64,000 bases of DNA from Taklimakanibacter sp050251035 (GTDB lineage Bacteria; Pseudomonadota; Alphaproteobacteria; Rhizobiales; Aestuariivirgaceae). The notes beneath the pieces are model-generated. The model ran no database searches and was not told the DNA's origin. It worked only from the letters and a program-made list of their open reading frames with translations. The stretch is taken from the NCBI GenBank assembly GCA_050251035.1, contig JBFWNN010000010.1, positions 41,109 to 105,108 of the forward strand, in the 5' to 3' direction. How positions within the stretch are numbered: position 1 is the first letter of the stretch; every line of letters starts with the position of its first letter. The position numbers and the translations under genes are program-made. Shown one piece after another: positions 26,753-34,876 of this stretch.

Positions 26753-27881
26753 TGACCGGGGCCTTTTCGCCTCGTGGTGGTTCACCGTCGACAGGCTGTT
26801 GCTGAGCGCCGTCCTGCTGCTCATGGCGGCGGGCGTGCTGATCAGCATGGCGGCGAGTCCACCCGTCGCCGAAAGGCTCGGCCTCGACTCGTTCCACTTC
26901 TTCAAGAACCAGCTGTTCTATCTGGGCTTCGCCGTCATCATCCTCATCGCCACGAGCCTGCTCGAGCCGCTGCAGGCGCGCCGCGCCGCTTTCCTGGTGT
27001 TTTTCGGCGCGCTTGCGCTGATGGTCGTCGCGCTCTTCTATGGGCCCGAGATCAAGGGCGCCCATCGCTGGATCGACATCGGGCCGATCAACCTGCAGCC
27101 CTCGGAGTTCGCCAAACCCGCCTTCATCGTCATGGTGGCCTGGTTCCTTGCCGAGCATCTGCGCAAGCCGGAAATGCCGGGCCTCCCGATCGCGCTGCTG
27201 CTCGCCGGCGCCTTCGTCGGCCTCCTCGTGCTGCAGCCGGATTTCGGCCAGTCGGCGCTGGTCGTCATCACCTTCATCGCCGTACTCCTCATCTATGGCA
27301 TCCCCTGGATCCTGGTGATCGGGATCAGTGCGCTGGGCGCCGCCGGCGTCTTCCTCGCCTATGAGACGATCCCGCATGTCGCGTCGCGCATCGATCGCTT
27401 CCTCAATCCCGAGAAGGGCGACACCTTCCAGGTCGATACCGCGACCCAGGCCTTCCAGAATGGCGGCCTGTTCGGCGCCGGCCCCGGCGGCGGCGAAGCA
27501 AAGCAGATCCTGCCCGACTCGCATACCGACTTCACCTTCGCTGTGGTCGGCGAGGAATTCGGCTTCATCGCCTGCATGGTGCTGATCCTGCTCTTCGCCT
27601 TCATCGTCATCCGCATATTGGGGCGCGCCAAGGGCGAGCCCGATCCCTTCGCGGCGCTGTCGATGAGCGGCCTTGCCGTGATCTTCGGCCTGCAGGCGGT
27701 CATCAATATGGGCGTCAATGTCTCGCTGCTGCCCGCCAAGGGCATGACTTTGCCGTTCATCTCCTATGGCGGATCCTCGCTGATGAGCATGGCCTTCGCG
27801 ATGGGGCTGGTTCTCGCCTTCGCGCGCTCGCGCAGCCTCGCCGTCCAGGCCGATCCGGCCTGGCGGACGGCGGCGGCGTAA
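26730..27881 (+). CDS. ftsW: Septal peptidoglycan polymerase FtsW (SEDS family)
   Basis: This 383-residue SEDS-family inner-membrane glycosyltransferase polymerises lipid II at the septum with FtsI. About ten membrane segments are present. Signatures are GAHRWIDIGPINLQPSEFAKPA, VLQPDFGQSALV, the catalytic-loop region NGGLFGAGPGGGEAKQ with SHTDFTFAVVGEEFGF, and PFISYGGSSL. The start at ATG 26730 is preceded by GAGGGGG within murD; ATG 26736 is also possible. No lipid II flippase MurJ gene is in the cluster. Confidence 0.96.
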   Translation: MDMLISRSDRGLFASWWFTVDRLLLSAVLLLMAAGVLISMAASPPVAERLGLDSFHFFKNQLFYLGFAVIILIATSLLEPLQARRAAFLVFFGALALMVVALFYGPEIKGAHRWIDIGPINLQPSEFAKPAFIVMVAWFLAEHLRKPEMPGLPIALLLAGAFVGLLVLQPDFGQSALVVITFIAVLLIYGIPWILVIGISALGAAGVFLAYETIPHVASRIDRFLNPEKGDTFQVDTATQAFQNGGLFGAGPGGGEAKQILPDSHTDFTFAVVGEEFGFIACMVLILLFAFIVIRILGRAKGEPDPFAALSMSGLAVIFGLQAVINMGVNVSLLPAKGMTLPFISYGGSSLMSMAFAMGLVLAFARSRSLAVQADPAWRTAAA

Positions 27882-27890
27882 GAGGAGCGC

Positions 27891-29033
27891 ATGGCGCTTC
27901 ACGCTCAAGAGCCCGACCGGCTCGTGGTCCTCGCCGCCGGCGGGACCGGCGGACATCTGTTCCCGGCCCAGGCGCTGGCCGAGGCGCTGATCCGGCGCGG
28001 CTATGTCATCCATCTGATGACCGATGAGCGGGTGCGCGACTATGGCCGCGCCTTCCCGGCGCTCGAGACGCATCTGGTGCCGGCGGCGACAATTTCGCCG
28101 TCGAAGCCTTTCCTGCTGCCGCTGCAGCTCGTGCGCCTCTACAAGGGCTACCGGACCGCGCGCGACGTGCTCGAGCGCCTGAAACCCGCAGCGCTTGCCG
28201 GCTTCGGCGGTTATCCGTCCTTTCCGCCGGTCATCGCCGCCTCGCGGCTCGGCATACCGTGCTGCATCCACGACCAGAATGCCGTGATGGGGCGCGCCAA
28301 TCGCGCGCTGTCGCGCTTTGCCGATGCGGTGGCCTCATCCTTCCCGGCGCTCGGACGGCTGCCGGAGGCCTCGAAGAGCAAGCTGGTCTATACCGGCAAT
28401 CCGGTGCGCAATATCGTGCTCGAACAGCAGGCGTCGGCCTATGCGCCTTCGGCCGCCGACGCGCCGTTCAATCTCCTCGTCTTCGGCGGCAGCCAGGGCG
28501 CACGTTTCTTCGCCGAATTCATGCCGGACGTGATCAAGCTCCTGCCCAAGGCGATCCTGCGCCACCTCAAGATCGTCCAGCAGTGCCGGCCGGAGGATAT
28601 CGAGCGCGTCAAGGCCGCCTATGGGACACTCGAGATCGCCTTCGAGCTCGCTTCCTTTTTCGCCGACATGCCGCAGCGTTTCGCCGACGCGCAGCTCGTC
28701 ATCTGCCGCTCGGGGGCCTCGACCATCGCCGAACTGGGCGTCATCGGCCGGCCCGCCATCATGGTGCCGCTGCCACATGCGCTCGACAATGACCAATTGC
28801 ACAATGCCGAATTCTTCGCCGGGAAAGGTGGCGGGTGGGTCATGCCGCAAGCCGGCCTCAACCCGCAAGAATTCGCTGCATTCCTGACGCGTCTCAGGTA
28901 TCAAGACGACGAACTTGCCGGGGCGGCGCGCGCGGCCCTGGCGCAAGGCATGCCGGACGCCGCCGAGCGCCTCGCCGATCTGGTCGAGGACCTCGCGCAC
29001 CGAGCTAAAGACACGGAGACGACATCGAAATGA
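27891..29033 (+). CDS. murG: Lipid I N-acetylglucosamine transferase MurG
   Basis: This 380-residue membrane-associated GT28 glycosyltransferase adds GlcNAc to lipid I, forming lipid II on the inner leaflet. The N-terminal domain has AAGGTGGHLFPAQALAEAL (substrate loop 1) and GFGGYPSFPP. The C-terminal domain has VFGGSQGARFFAE, then CRSGASTIAELGVIGRPAIMVPLPHALDNDQLHNA, which binds UDP-GlcNAc. It is spaced 9 bases after ftsW (RBS GAGGAGCG overlapping) and overlaps murC by 4 bases. Confidence 0.96.
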   Translation: MALHAQEPDRLVVLAAGGTGGHLFPAQALAEALIRRGYVIHLMTDERVRDYGRAFPALETHLVPAATISPSKPFLLPLQLVRLYKGYRTARDVLERLKPAALAGFGGYPSFPPVIAASRLGIPCCIHDQNAVMGRANRALSRFADAVASSFPALGRLPEASKSKLVYTGNPVRNIVLEQQASAYAPSAADAPFNLLVFGGSQGARFFAEFMPDVIKLLPKAILRHLKIVQQCRPEDIERVKAAYGTLEIAFELASFFADMPQRFADAQLVICRSGASTIAELGVIGRPAIMVPLPHALDNDQLHNAEFFAGKGGGWVMPQAGLNPQEFAAFLTRLRYQDDELAGAARAALAQGMPDAAERLADLVEDLAHRAKDTETTSK

Positions 29034-30451
29034 AACTCCCGCGCGAGGTCGGACCGATCCATTTCATCGGGATTGGCGGCATCGGGATGAGCGGCATCGC
29101 CGAGGTGATGGCGACGCTCGGCTACAAGGTGCAGGGCTCGGACCTCGCCGACAATTACAACACCCAGAGGCTGCGCAAGAACGGCATCGCGGTCGCGATC
29201 GGCCATGCCGCCGCCAATGTGGGCGATGCGCAAGTGGTGGTGGTGTCCTCGGCGGTGAAGTCCGACAATCCGGAACTCGCCGAAGCGCGCAACCGCTTCC
29301 TGCCGATCGTCAGGCGCGCCGAGATGCTGGCCGAGCTCATGCGCTTCAAGTCCTGCGTCGCGGTCGGCGGCACGCATGGCAAGACGACGACGACATCGCT
29401 GGTCGCGGCCTTGCTCGATGCGGGCGGCCTCGATCCGACCGTCATCAATGGCGGCATCATCAACGCCTATGGCACCAATGCCAGGCTCGGCAAGGGCGAC
29501 TGGATGGTGGTCGAATCGGACGAGTCCGACGGCACTTTCGTCAAGCTGCCGGCCGATGTGGTGATCGTCACCAATATCGATCCCGAGCATCTCGATCACT
29601 ACGGCTCCTTCGACAAGGCCAAGGACGCCTTCCTCGCTTTCGTCGAGAACATTCCCTTCTACGGCTTCGCCGTGATGTGCATCGATCATCCCGAGGTGCA
29701 GGCGCTCATCGGCCGGGTGCGCGACCGGCGCATCATCACCTACGGAAGAAGCCCGCAGGCCGACCTGCGCCTCATCGATCCGTCCTACAGCGACGGCGAG
29801 ATGCGTTTTACCGTGCGCGTGACCGACCGTCGCAAGGGCACGGTGCACGACGTCGACGGCCTCACGCTGCAGATGCCGGGCGACCACAATGCGCTCAACG
29901 CGACCGGCGCCTTCGCGGTGGCGCGCGAGCTCGGCATTTCCGAAGAGAAGATCCGCCTGGGCTTCAAGAGCTTCACCGGCGTGAAGCGCCGCTTCAGCCG
30001 CACCGGCGAGCACGACGGCGTCACCGTCTTCGACGATTACGGGCATCATCCGGTCGAGATCGCGGCGGTGCTGCGGGCCGCGCGCGGCGTGACCAAGGGC
30101 AAGGTGATCGCCGTCATGCAGCCGCACCGCTATACGCGGCTCGCCTCGCTCTTCCCGGAATTCTGCTCCTGCTTCAACAGCGCGGATTCGGTCATCATCG
30201 CACCCGTCTATGCGGCGGGCGAGAGCCCGATCGAAGGGGCGACCCACGACGCGCTGGTCGAAGGCCTGCGTGACCGCGGCCACCGCAGCGCGCAGAAGAT
30301 CGATGCGCCCGAGCAATTGCCGTCCATGGTGAAGGGGCTGGTGAAGCCCGGCGACATCGTCGTGTGTCTGGGGGCGGGGACCATCACGCAGTGGGCCTAT
30401 GCCCTGCCGCAACAGCTGGCGGCGCTCGACGGCAAGACCGGAGGCGCCTGA
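29030..30451 (+). CDS. murC: UDP-N-acetylmuramate:L-alanine ligase MurC
   Basis: This 473-residue Mur ligase adds the first stem-peptide residue, L-Ala, to UDP-MurNAc. The N-terminal UDP-binding motif is FIGIGGIGMSGIAEV. The ATP loop is VGGTHGKTTTT (about residue 115), with VVESDESDGTF, TNIDPEHLDHYG and, in the C-terminal domain, VFDDYGHHPVEI and QPHRYTRLASL. The ATG overlaps murG (ATGA), and the stop overlaps the murB ATG (TGATG). Confidence 0.97.
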   Translation: MKLPREVGPIHFIGIGGIGMSGIAEVMATLGYKVQGSDLADNYNTQRLRKNGIAVAIGHAAANVGDAQVVVVSSAVKSDNPELAEARNRFLPIVRRAEMLAELMRFKSCVAVGGTHGKTTTTSLVAALLDAGGLDPTVINGGIINAYGTNARLGKGDWMVVESDESDGTFVKLPADVVIVTNIDPEHLDHYGSFDKAKDAFLAFVENIPFYGFAVMCIDHPEVQALIGRVRDRRIITYGRSPQADLRLIDPSYSDGEMRFTVRVTDRRKGTVHDVDGLTLQMPGDHNALNATGAFAVARELGISEEKIRLGFKSFTGVKRRFSRTGEHDGVTVFDDYGHHPVEIAAVLRAARGVTKGKVIAVMQPHRYTRLASLFPEFCSCFNSADSVIIAPVYAAGESPIEGATHDALVEGLRDRGHRSAQKIDAPEQLPSMVKGLVKPGDIVVCLGAGTITQWAYALPQQLAALDGKTGGA

Positions 30452-31380
30452 TGCAGATCGAGCTCGATGGCGAGAAGCTGCTGCAGCGATTGCCGAAGGC
30501 GCGGGGGCGGCTCGAAGCCAATTTCCCGCTGGCCGACCTGACCTGGTTCCGCGTGGGCGGACCGGCCGAAGTCCTGTTCACGCCCGCCGACGAGGCCGAT
30601 CTCGTGCAAGTCCTCAAGGAGACGCCGCCGGACGTCCCCATCCATGTGATCGGGGTCGGATCGAACCTCCTGGTGCGCGACGGCGGGGTGCCGGGCATCG
30701 TGATCCGGCTCGGCAAGGGCTTCGGCGACATCAGGCTGGAGCCCGGATACCGGATCAGAACCGGAACATCAGTGCCTGACGTCAGGGTCGCCCGTTTTGC
30801 CCTCGATCATAGTATCGGAGAATTAACCTTTCTGAGAGGTATACCCGGCACGATTGGCGGCGCGCTTCGGATGAACGGTGGAGCCTATGGTCGCGAGACC
30901 AAGGACGTTCTCGTGGAAGCGCGGGCCGTTGACCGGAGGGGATCGCTGCACGTGCTGTCGAATGCCGACATGCAGTATACGTACCGCCATTGCGGTGCGC
31001 CGGAAGATTTCATCTTCACCGAAGCCCTGCTTCAGGGCGCGGCTGGGGACCGGGATCAGATCGCGCGCGCCATGGACGACGTGACCGAACGCCGCGAAGC
31101 GACGCAGCCGATCAAGAGCCGCACCGGCGGATCGACCTTCAAGAACCCGCCCGGGCACAAATCCTGGCAGCTGATCGACCAGGCGGGCCTGCGTGGATAT
31201 TCCATCGGTCCCGCCAAGGTTTCCGAGCTCCACTGCAACTTCCTCATCAATGAAGGCGGCGCCACGGCGACGCAGATCGAGGAGCTGGGCGAGACCATCC
31301 GCCGGCGCGTGAAGGACACGTCCGGCATCGAGCTCGATTGGGAAATCAAGCGCATCGGCATTCCGGCGGGAGGCGCATGA
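30451..31380 (+). CDS. murB: UDP-N-acetylenolpyruvoylglucosamine reductase MurB
   Basis: This 309-residue FAD-dependent enzyme reduces UDP-GlcNAc-enolpyruvate to UDP-MurNAc with NADPH. Visible signatures are NFPLADLTWFRVGGPAEVLF, GVGSNLLVRDGGVPGIVIRLG, the FAD loop LRGIPGTIGGALRMNGGAYG, and in the C-terminal domain RTGGSTFKNPPGHKSWQLID with the catalytic-region Ser, and CNFLINEGGATATQIEEL. It lacks the extra Tyr loop region of type I enzymes and looks like type II. The start is fixed by overlap with the murC stop. murA is not in this window. Confidence 0.96.
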   Translation: MQIELDGEKLLQRLPKARGRLEANFPLADLTWFRVGGPAEVLFTPADEADLVQVLKETPPDVPIHVIGVGSNLLVRDGGVPGIVIRLGKGFGDIRLEPGYRIRTGTSVPDVRVARFALDHSIGELTFLRGIPGTIGGALRMNGGAYGRETKDVLVEARAVDRRGSLHVLSNADMQYTYRHCGAPEDFIFTEALLQGAAGDRDQIARAMDDVTERREATQPIKSRTGGSTFKNPPGHKSWQLIDQAGLRGYSIGPAKVSELHCNFLINEGGATATQIEELGETIRRRVKDTSGIELDWEIKRIGIPAGGA

Positions 31381-32318
31381 TGGCGGCGCGCGATCCGAGA
31401 TTCACCCATGTCGCCGTCCTGATGGGCGGCTGGTCGGCCGAGCGCGAAGTGAGCCTGGCGACGGGCGAGGCCTGCGCCGACGCGCTGCGCCGCGCCGGCT
31501 TCCAGGTGACGCCCGTCGATGTGAAGCGCAATATCGCGGAAGTCCTGGCCGACCTCAGGCCCGATGTCGCCTTCAACGCGCTGCACGGCAAATGGGGCGA
31601 GGACGGCTGCATGGCGGCGATCCTCGAGACCATGCAGGTGCCCTATACGCATTCGGGTGTGCGCGCCTCCGCCATCGCCATGGACAAGGTCAAGTCGAAG
31701 ATATTGTTCGCCGCCGTCGGCATTCCGGTCGCCGAGAGCCGGGTTGTCGATATCGAGCTCGCGGCCGCGCAGCATCCGCTGCCCTTGCCCTATGTGCTGA
31801 AACCCCAGGCGCAAGGGTCGAGCGTCGGCGTCCATATCGTCGATCACAGCTCCAATGGCCCGGCGACGATGATCCTCGAGGAGCGCGACCTGTTCGGCGA
31901 CCAGGTCCTTGCCGAGCGCTTCATCCCCGGCAAGGAGCTCACTTGCGCGGTCATGGGCGACGTGGCGCTGGGCGTCATCGATATCCAGCCCGCCGTCGGC
32001 TTCTATGATTACCGTGCGAAATACGCCCCCGGCGGATCGATCCACGTCCTGCCGGCGGACATACCGCGCGACATCTATCGCAAGGCGCAGCAATATGCGC
32101 TCGCCGCGCATCAGGCGCTGGGCTGCAAGGGCGTCAGCCGGGCGGACTTCCGCTATGACGACACGCCCGGCAGCGATGGCGAGCTGATCCTCCTCGAGAT
32201 CAACACCCAGCCCGGCATGACGGGCACGTCGCTGGTCCCCGAGCTCGCCGCCCATGCCGGCCACAGTTTCGAGGATCTGGTGACCTGGATGGTCAACGAT
32301 GCTTCGGTGAACCGATGA
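31377..32318 (+). CDS. ddl: D-alanine:D-alanine ligase
   Basis: This 313-residue ATP-grasp enzyme makes D-Ala-D-Ala, the substrate of MurF. The N-terminus has VLMGGWSAEREVSLATG (first D-Ala site). The central part has KPQAQGSSVGVH (ATP and flexible loop), and the C-terminal part has GCKGVSRADFRYDD and LEINTQPGMTGTSLVPELA (Mg2+ and phosphate ligands). Tandem ATGs at 31377 and 31380 both overlap the murB stop. Length is like DdlB of other dcw clusters. Confidence 0.96.
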   Translation: MMAARDPRFTHVAVLMGGWSAEREVSLATGEACADALRRAGFQVTPVDVKRNIAEVLADLRPDVAFNALHGKWGEDGCMAAILETMQVPYTHSGVRASAIAMDKVKSKILFAAVGIPVAESRVVDIELAAAQHPLPLPYVLKPQAQGSSVGVHIVDHSSNGPATMILEERDLFGDQVLAERFIPGKELTCAVMGDVALGVIDIQPAVGFYDYRAKYAPGGSIHVLPADIPRDIYRKAQQYALAAHQALGCKGVSRADFRYDDTPGSDGELILLEINTQPGMTGTSLVPELAAHAGHSFEDLVTWMVNDASVNR

Positions 32319-33175
32319 ATGTCTTCGCCGCCATACGCCGCCGCATCTTCTGGTTCTTCCGCCGTCTGCCGACCGCGGGGCCGAGCCTCAGGGCGCGCTT
32401 CATGGCGCGGGCCGGGGCCTGTACGCTGCTGTTCGGGGCGATCATCCACGGGCTCGTCATCGGCGGACATCTCGATTATGACGGCAGTCCCTGGCGCAAG
32501 TTGCCGGGCCAGCTCGCAAGCTCGCTCGGCTTCGCGGCGGACGATATCCGCATCACCGGGCTCGTCCATCAGGAACCGGAGACGCTGCTCTCCGCCATCG
32601 GCGTCTCGCCCGGCGGATCCTTGGTCGGCTTCGATGCGGTGCGCGCCAGGGCGCTTCTGGAAAATCTCGACTGGGTCGCGCAAGCGACCGTGATGCGCAA
32701 ATATCCTAACCGGCTCGACGTCGTCGTCACCGAACGACAGCCCTTCGCCATATGGCAGCGTGACGGCGCGCATTACGTCATCGATCAGACCGGCACCGCG
32801 ATGAGCACGCTCGATCCGAAGCGGCTCGCCTCGCTGCTGCTCGTCACCGGCGAAGGGGCGCATCGCGCCGTCGCCGATCTCGTGGGCGAGCTCGATGCCG
32901 TGCCGCGTGTGAAGAAGCATGTCGCGGCCGCGGCGCGCGTCGGACAGAGGCGCTGGACGCTCTATCTCGACAATGGCGTGACCGTCGCTCTGCCGGAAAC
33001 CGGTTCGGCCCAGGCGCTCGCCACTCTCGCCAAGATCGACCGCGCCCAAGGGATTCTGAGCAAGGGCATCAAGGCGATCGACCTCAGATTGCCGGACGAG
33101 ATGATCGTCGAGCTCGTCGCTCCGGCCTTGCCCGACAAGGATGTTAAGAACTTCAAGGTAAGTCAGCAGCAATAG
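32315..33175 (+). CDS. ftsQ: Cell division protein FtsQ
   Basis: This 286-residue bitopic inner-membrane protein has a basic cytosolic N-terminus (about residues 1-30) and a membrane helix about 31-50 (ACTLLFGAIIHGLVIG). It has a POTRA domain (about 80-150: DIRITGLVHQEPETLL and VMRKYPNRLDVVVTERQPFAIW) and an FtsQ/DivIB beta domain. It connects early FtsA/FtsZ-ring proteins to the FtsBL and FtsWI complex. It overlaps ddl by 4 bases. Its stop codon touches the start of a palindromic repeat that separates it from ftsA. Confidence 0.93.
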   Translation: MNVFAAIRRRIFWFFRRLPTAGPSLRARFMARAGACTLLFGAIIHGLVIGGHLDYDGSPWRKLPGQLASSLGFAADDIRITGLVHQEPETLLSAIGVSPGGSLVGFDAVRARALLENLDWVAQATVMRKYPNRLDVVVTERQPFAIWQRDGAHYVIDQTGTAMSTLDPKRLASLLLVTGEGAHRAVADLVGELDAVPRVKKHVAAAARVGQRRWTLYLDNGVTVALPETGSAQALATLAKIDRAQGILSKGIKAIDLRLPDEMIVELVAPALPDKDVKNFKVSQQQ

Positions 33176-33223
33176 CGCATGATCCGGAAAAGTGGATACC
33201 GGTTTACCGATAAGATCATGCGC
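33175..33223 (+). repeat. 49-bp palindromic repeat between ftsQ and ftsA
   Basis: The outer arms GCGCATGATC (33175-33184) and GATCATGCGC (33214-33223) are perfect inverted copies. The inner part (CGGAAAAGTGG, ACCGGTTT) is the type seen widely between genes in Rhizobiales. The reverse complement of 36464-36510 is nearly the same sequence, so the two copies lie in opposite orientation around ftsA-ftsZ. A stable hairpin here could trim or reduce the long dcw transcript. Confidence 0.85.
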
Positions 33224-33261
33224 AAACAGCTAGTTGTTCGTAGGCGGGAGAGGGGTGTTGC

Positions 33262-34584
33262 ATGACTGTGATTGAGCTGCCGGTGAAAGGCGACGGGAAA
33301 GGCCAGGGCGCCGGCAGAAGCGGCCTCGTCGCCGCGCTCGATATCGGCAGCACCAAGATCAGCTGCATCATCGGCGAGGTGGTGAGCCAGAACCGCCGCA
33401 CCGCCGATGGCAAGGAAGCATCCGCCTTGCGGATCCTGGGTTTCGGCTGCCAGGCTTCGCGCGGCACCCGCACGGGCGCGATCGTCGATCTCGATCAGGC
33501 CGAGCGCGCCATCAGGCTGGCGGTCGATGCCGCCGAGCGCATGGCGAAGCGCACCATCACCTCGGTCTACGTCAATGTGGCCGGCGGCAGGCCGCAATCG
33601 AACGCCTATGCCGCGGCGGTCGAGACCGAAAGCGGCCAGGTCACGGCGCCCGACATCGAAACGGCGACGCGCGCCGCTCTCGCCCAAGGACATCAGTCCG
33701 GCCGGCGCACCCTGCACACGGCGCCGGCGCAGTTCCATCTCGATGACGCGCGGGGCATCGCCGCACCCCTCGGCATGTTCGGCAGGCTCCTGACCGCCGA
33801 AGTGAATATCGTTTCCGCCGAGCCCGCCGCCCTGCGCAACCTGGCGCTGGTGATCGAGCGCTGCCATCTGTCGGTGGCCGACTATGTCGTGGCGCCCTAT
33901 GCCGCGTCGCGCGCGGTCCTGGCCGAGGACGAGATCAAGCTCGGCGTGACGCTCATCGACATGGGCGGCGCCACCACCGGCGTCGCCTCCTTCCACGACG
34001 ACCAGCTGGTCTTCGCCGACGTCATCCCGGTCGGCGGCATGCACATCACCCACGACATAGCGCGCGGGCTTTCGACCACCGTCGCCCATGCCGAGCGGAT
34101 GAAGACTCTGTGGGGCAGCGCCATGGCGACAGTCCTCGACGACCGCGAGACGGTCGCGGTGCCCTTGCTTGGCGAGCGTGGCGTCGACACGATCTATCAT
34201 GCGCCGAAATCGATGCTCACCGGCATCATCAGGCCGCGGCTCGAGGAGATCCTCGAAATGGTGCGGGAGCGTCTCGACCAGGCGAGCTTCGCCAGGCTCG
34301 CCGGCAGCCGCGTCGTCCTCACCGGGGGAGGGAGCGAGCTCACCGGGGTGCGCGAGATCGCCGCCCAGTGGCTCAACCGGCAGGTCAGGCTCGGGGCGCC
34401 CTTGCCCATTGCCGGCATGCCCGAAGCCGCCCGCTCGCCCGCCTTCGCCACCGCGATGGGGCTTTTGAACTACGCGCTCAAGCCAGATATCCATCACGCG
34501 GCCGCGGTCGCCCGCCAGGCGATGGCGGAGCGGCAAGCCGGCTATCTGCGACGCGTCGGCAAGTGGATCGCCGACAGCTTCTGA
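33262..34584 (+). CDS. ftsA: Cell division protein FtsA
   Basis: This 440-residue actin-like ATPase anchors FtsZ filaments to the inner membrane. Features are the phosphate-1 loop ALDIGSTKISCIIGE (about residues 26-40), a 1C subdomain and the phosphate-2 region LGVTLIDMGGATTGVASF. The adenosine motif is VVLTGGGSELTGV, and the C-terminal amphipathic membrane-targeting helix is YLRRVGKWIADSF. A strong GGGAGAGGGG ribosome site lies upstream. It is followed by a 292-base control region before ftsZ. Confidence 0.96.
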   Translation: MTVIELPVKGDGKGQGAGRSGLVAALDIGSTKISCIIGEVVSQNRRTADGKEASALRILGFGCQASRGTRTGAIVDLDQAERAIRLAVDAAERMAKRTITSVYVNVAGGRPQSNAYAAAVETESGQVTAPDIETATRAALAQGHQSGRRTLHTAPAQFHLDDARGIAAPLGMFGRLLTAEVNIVSAEPAALRNLALVIERCHLSVADYVVAPYAASRAVLAEDEIKLGVTLIDMGGATTGVASFHDDQLVFADVIPVGGMHITHDIARGLSTTVAHAERMKTLWGSAMATVLDDRETVAVPLLGERGVDTIYHAPKSMLTGIIRPRLEEILEMVRERLDQASFARLAGSRVVLTGGGSELTGVREIAAQWLNRQVRLGAPLPIAGMPEAARSPAFATAMGLLNYALKPDIHHAAAVARQAMAERQAGYLRRVGKWIADSF

Positions 34585-34709
34585 GCGCCTGAATACCCAA
34601 CGTCAATTATCTGTCCCCGGTCCGGGCGCGTCGCTGCGGATGCGCGCGTTTCGTGTCGCGGGATACATCCCTTTTAATTCAATGAGTTGAGATGATTTTC
34701 TGACAAAGA

Positions 34710-34842
34710 GAATCAACGCTGGATGGTGCCGCGTTAAGGAATCACCCTGCGCCTGTCCCGTTCCGAATCAAATTTGATTCAAAAAAACCGGCGGTGGTTA
34801 GCGTTTGTTAACCATTTGTTATTGAATGGGTAAGAAAGATTC
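34710..34842. promoter_or_regulatory. ftsZ control region: GANTC cluster, CtrA-like box, 16-bp palindrome
   Basis: In the 292 bases between ftsA and ftsZ there are five GANTC sites (CcrM methylase targets) at 34710, 34739, 34765, 34776 and 34838. Two of them are the ends of a perfect 16-base palindrome, GAATCAAATTTGATTC (34765-34780). TTAA-N7-TTAT at 34808-34822 matches the CtrA half-site spacing. In Caulobacter, ftsZ is controlled by CtrA, GcrA and CcrM methylation, so a cell-cycle promoter here is a reasonable inference. No precise -35/-10 pair was assigned. Confidence 0.6.
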
Positions 34843-34876
34843 CATCTGGGGAAAATCAGTTCTCAGGTGCTTTCAT

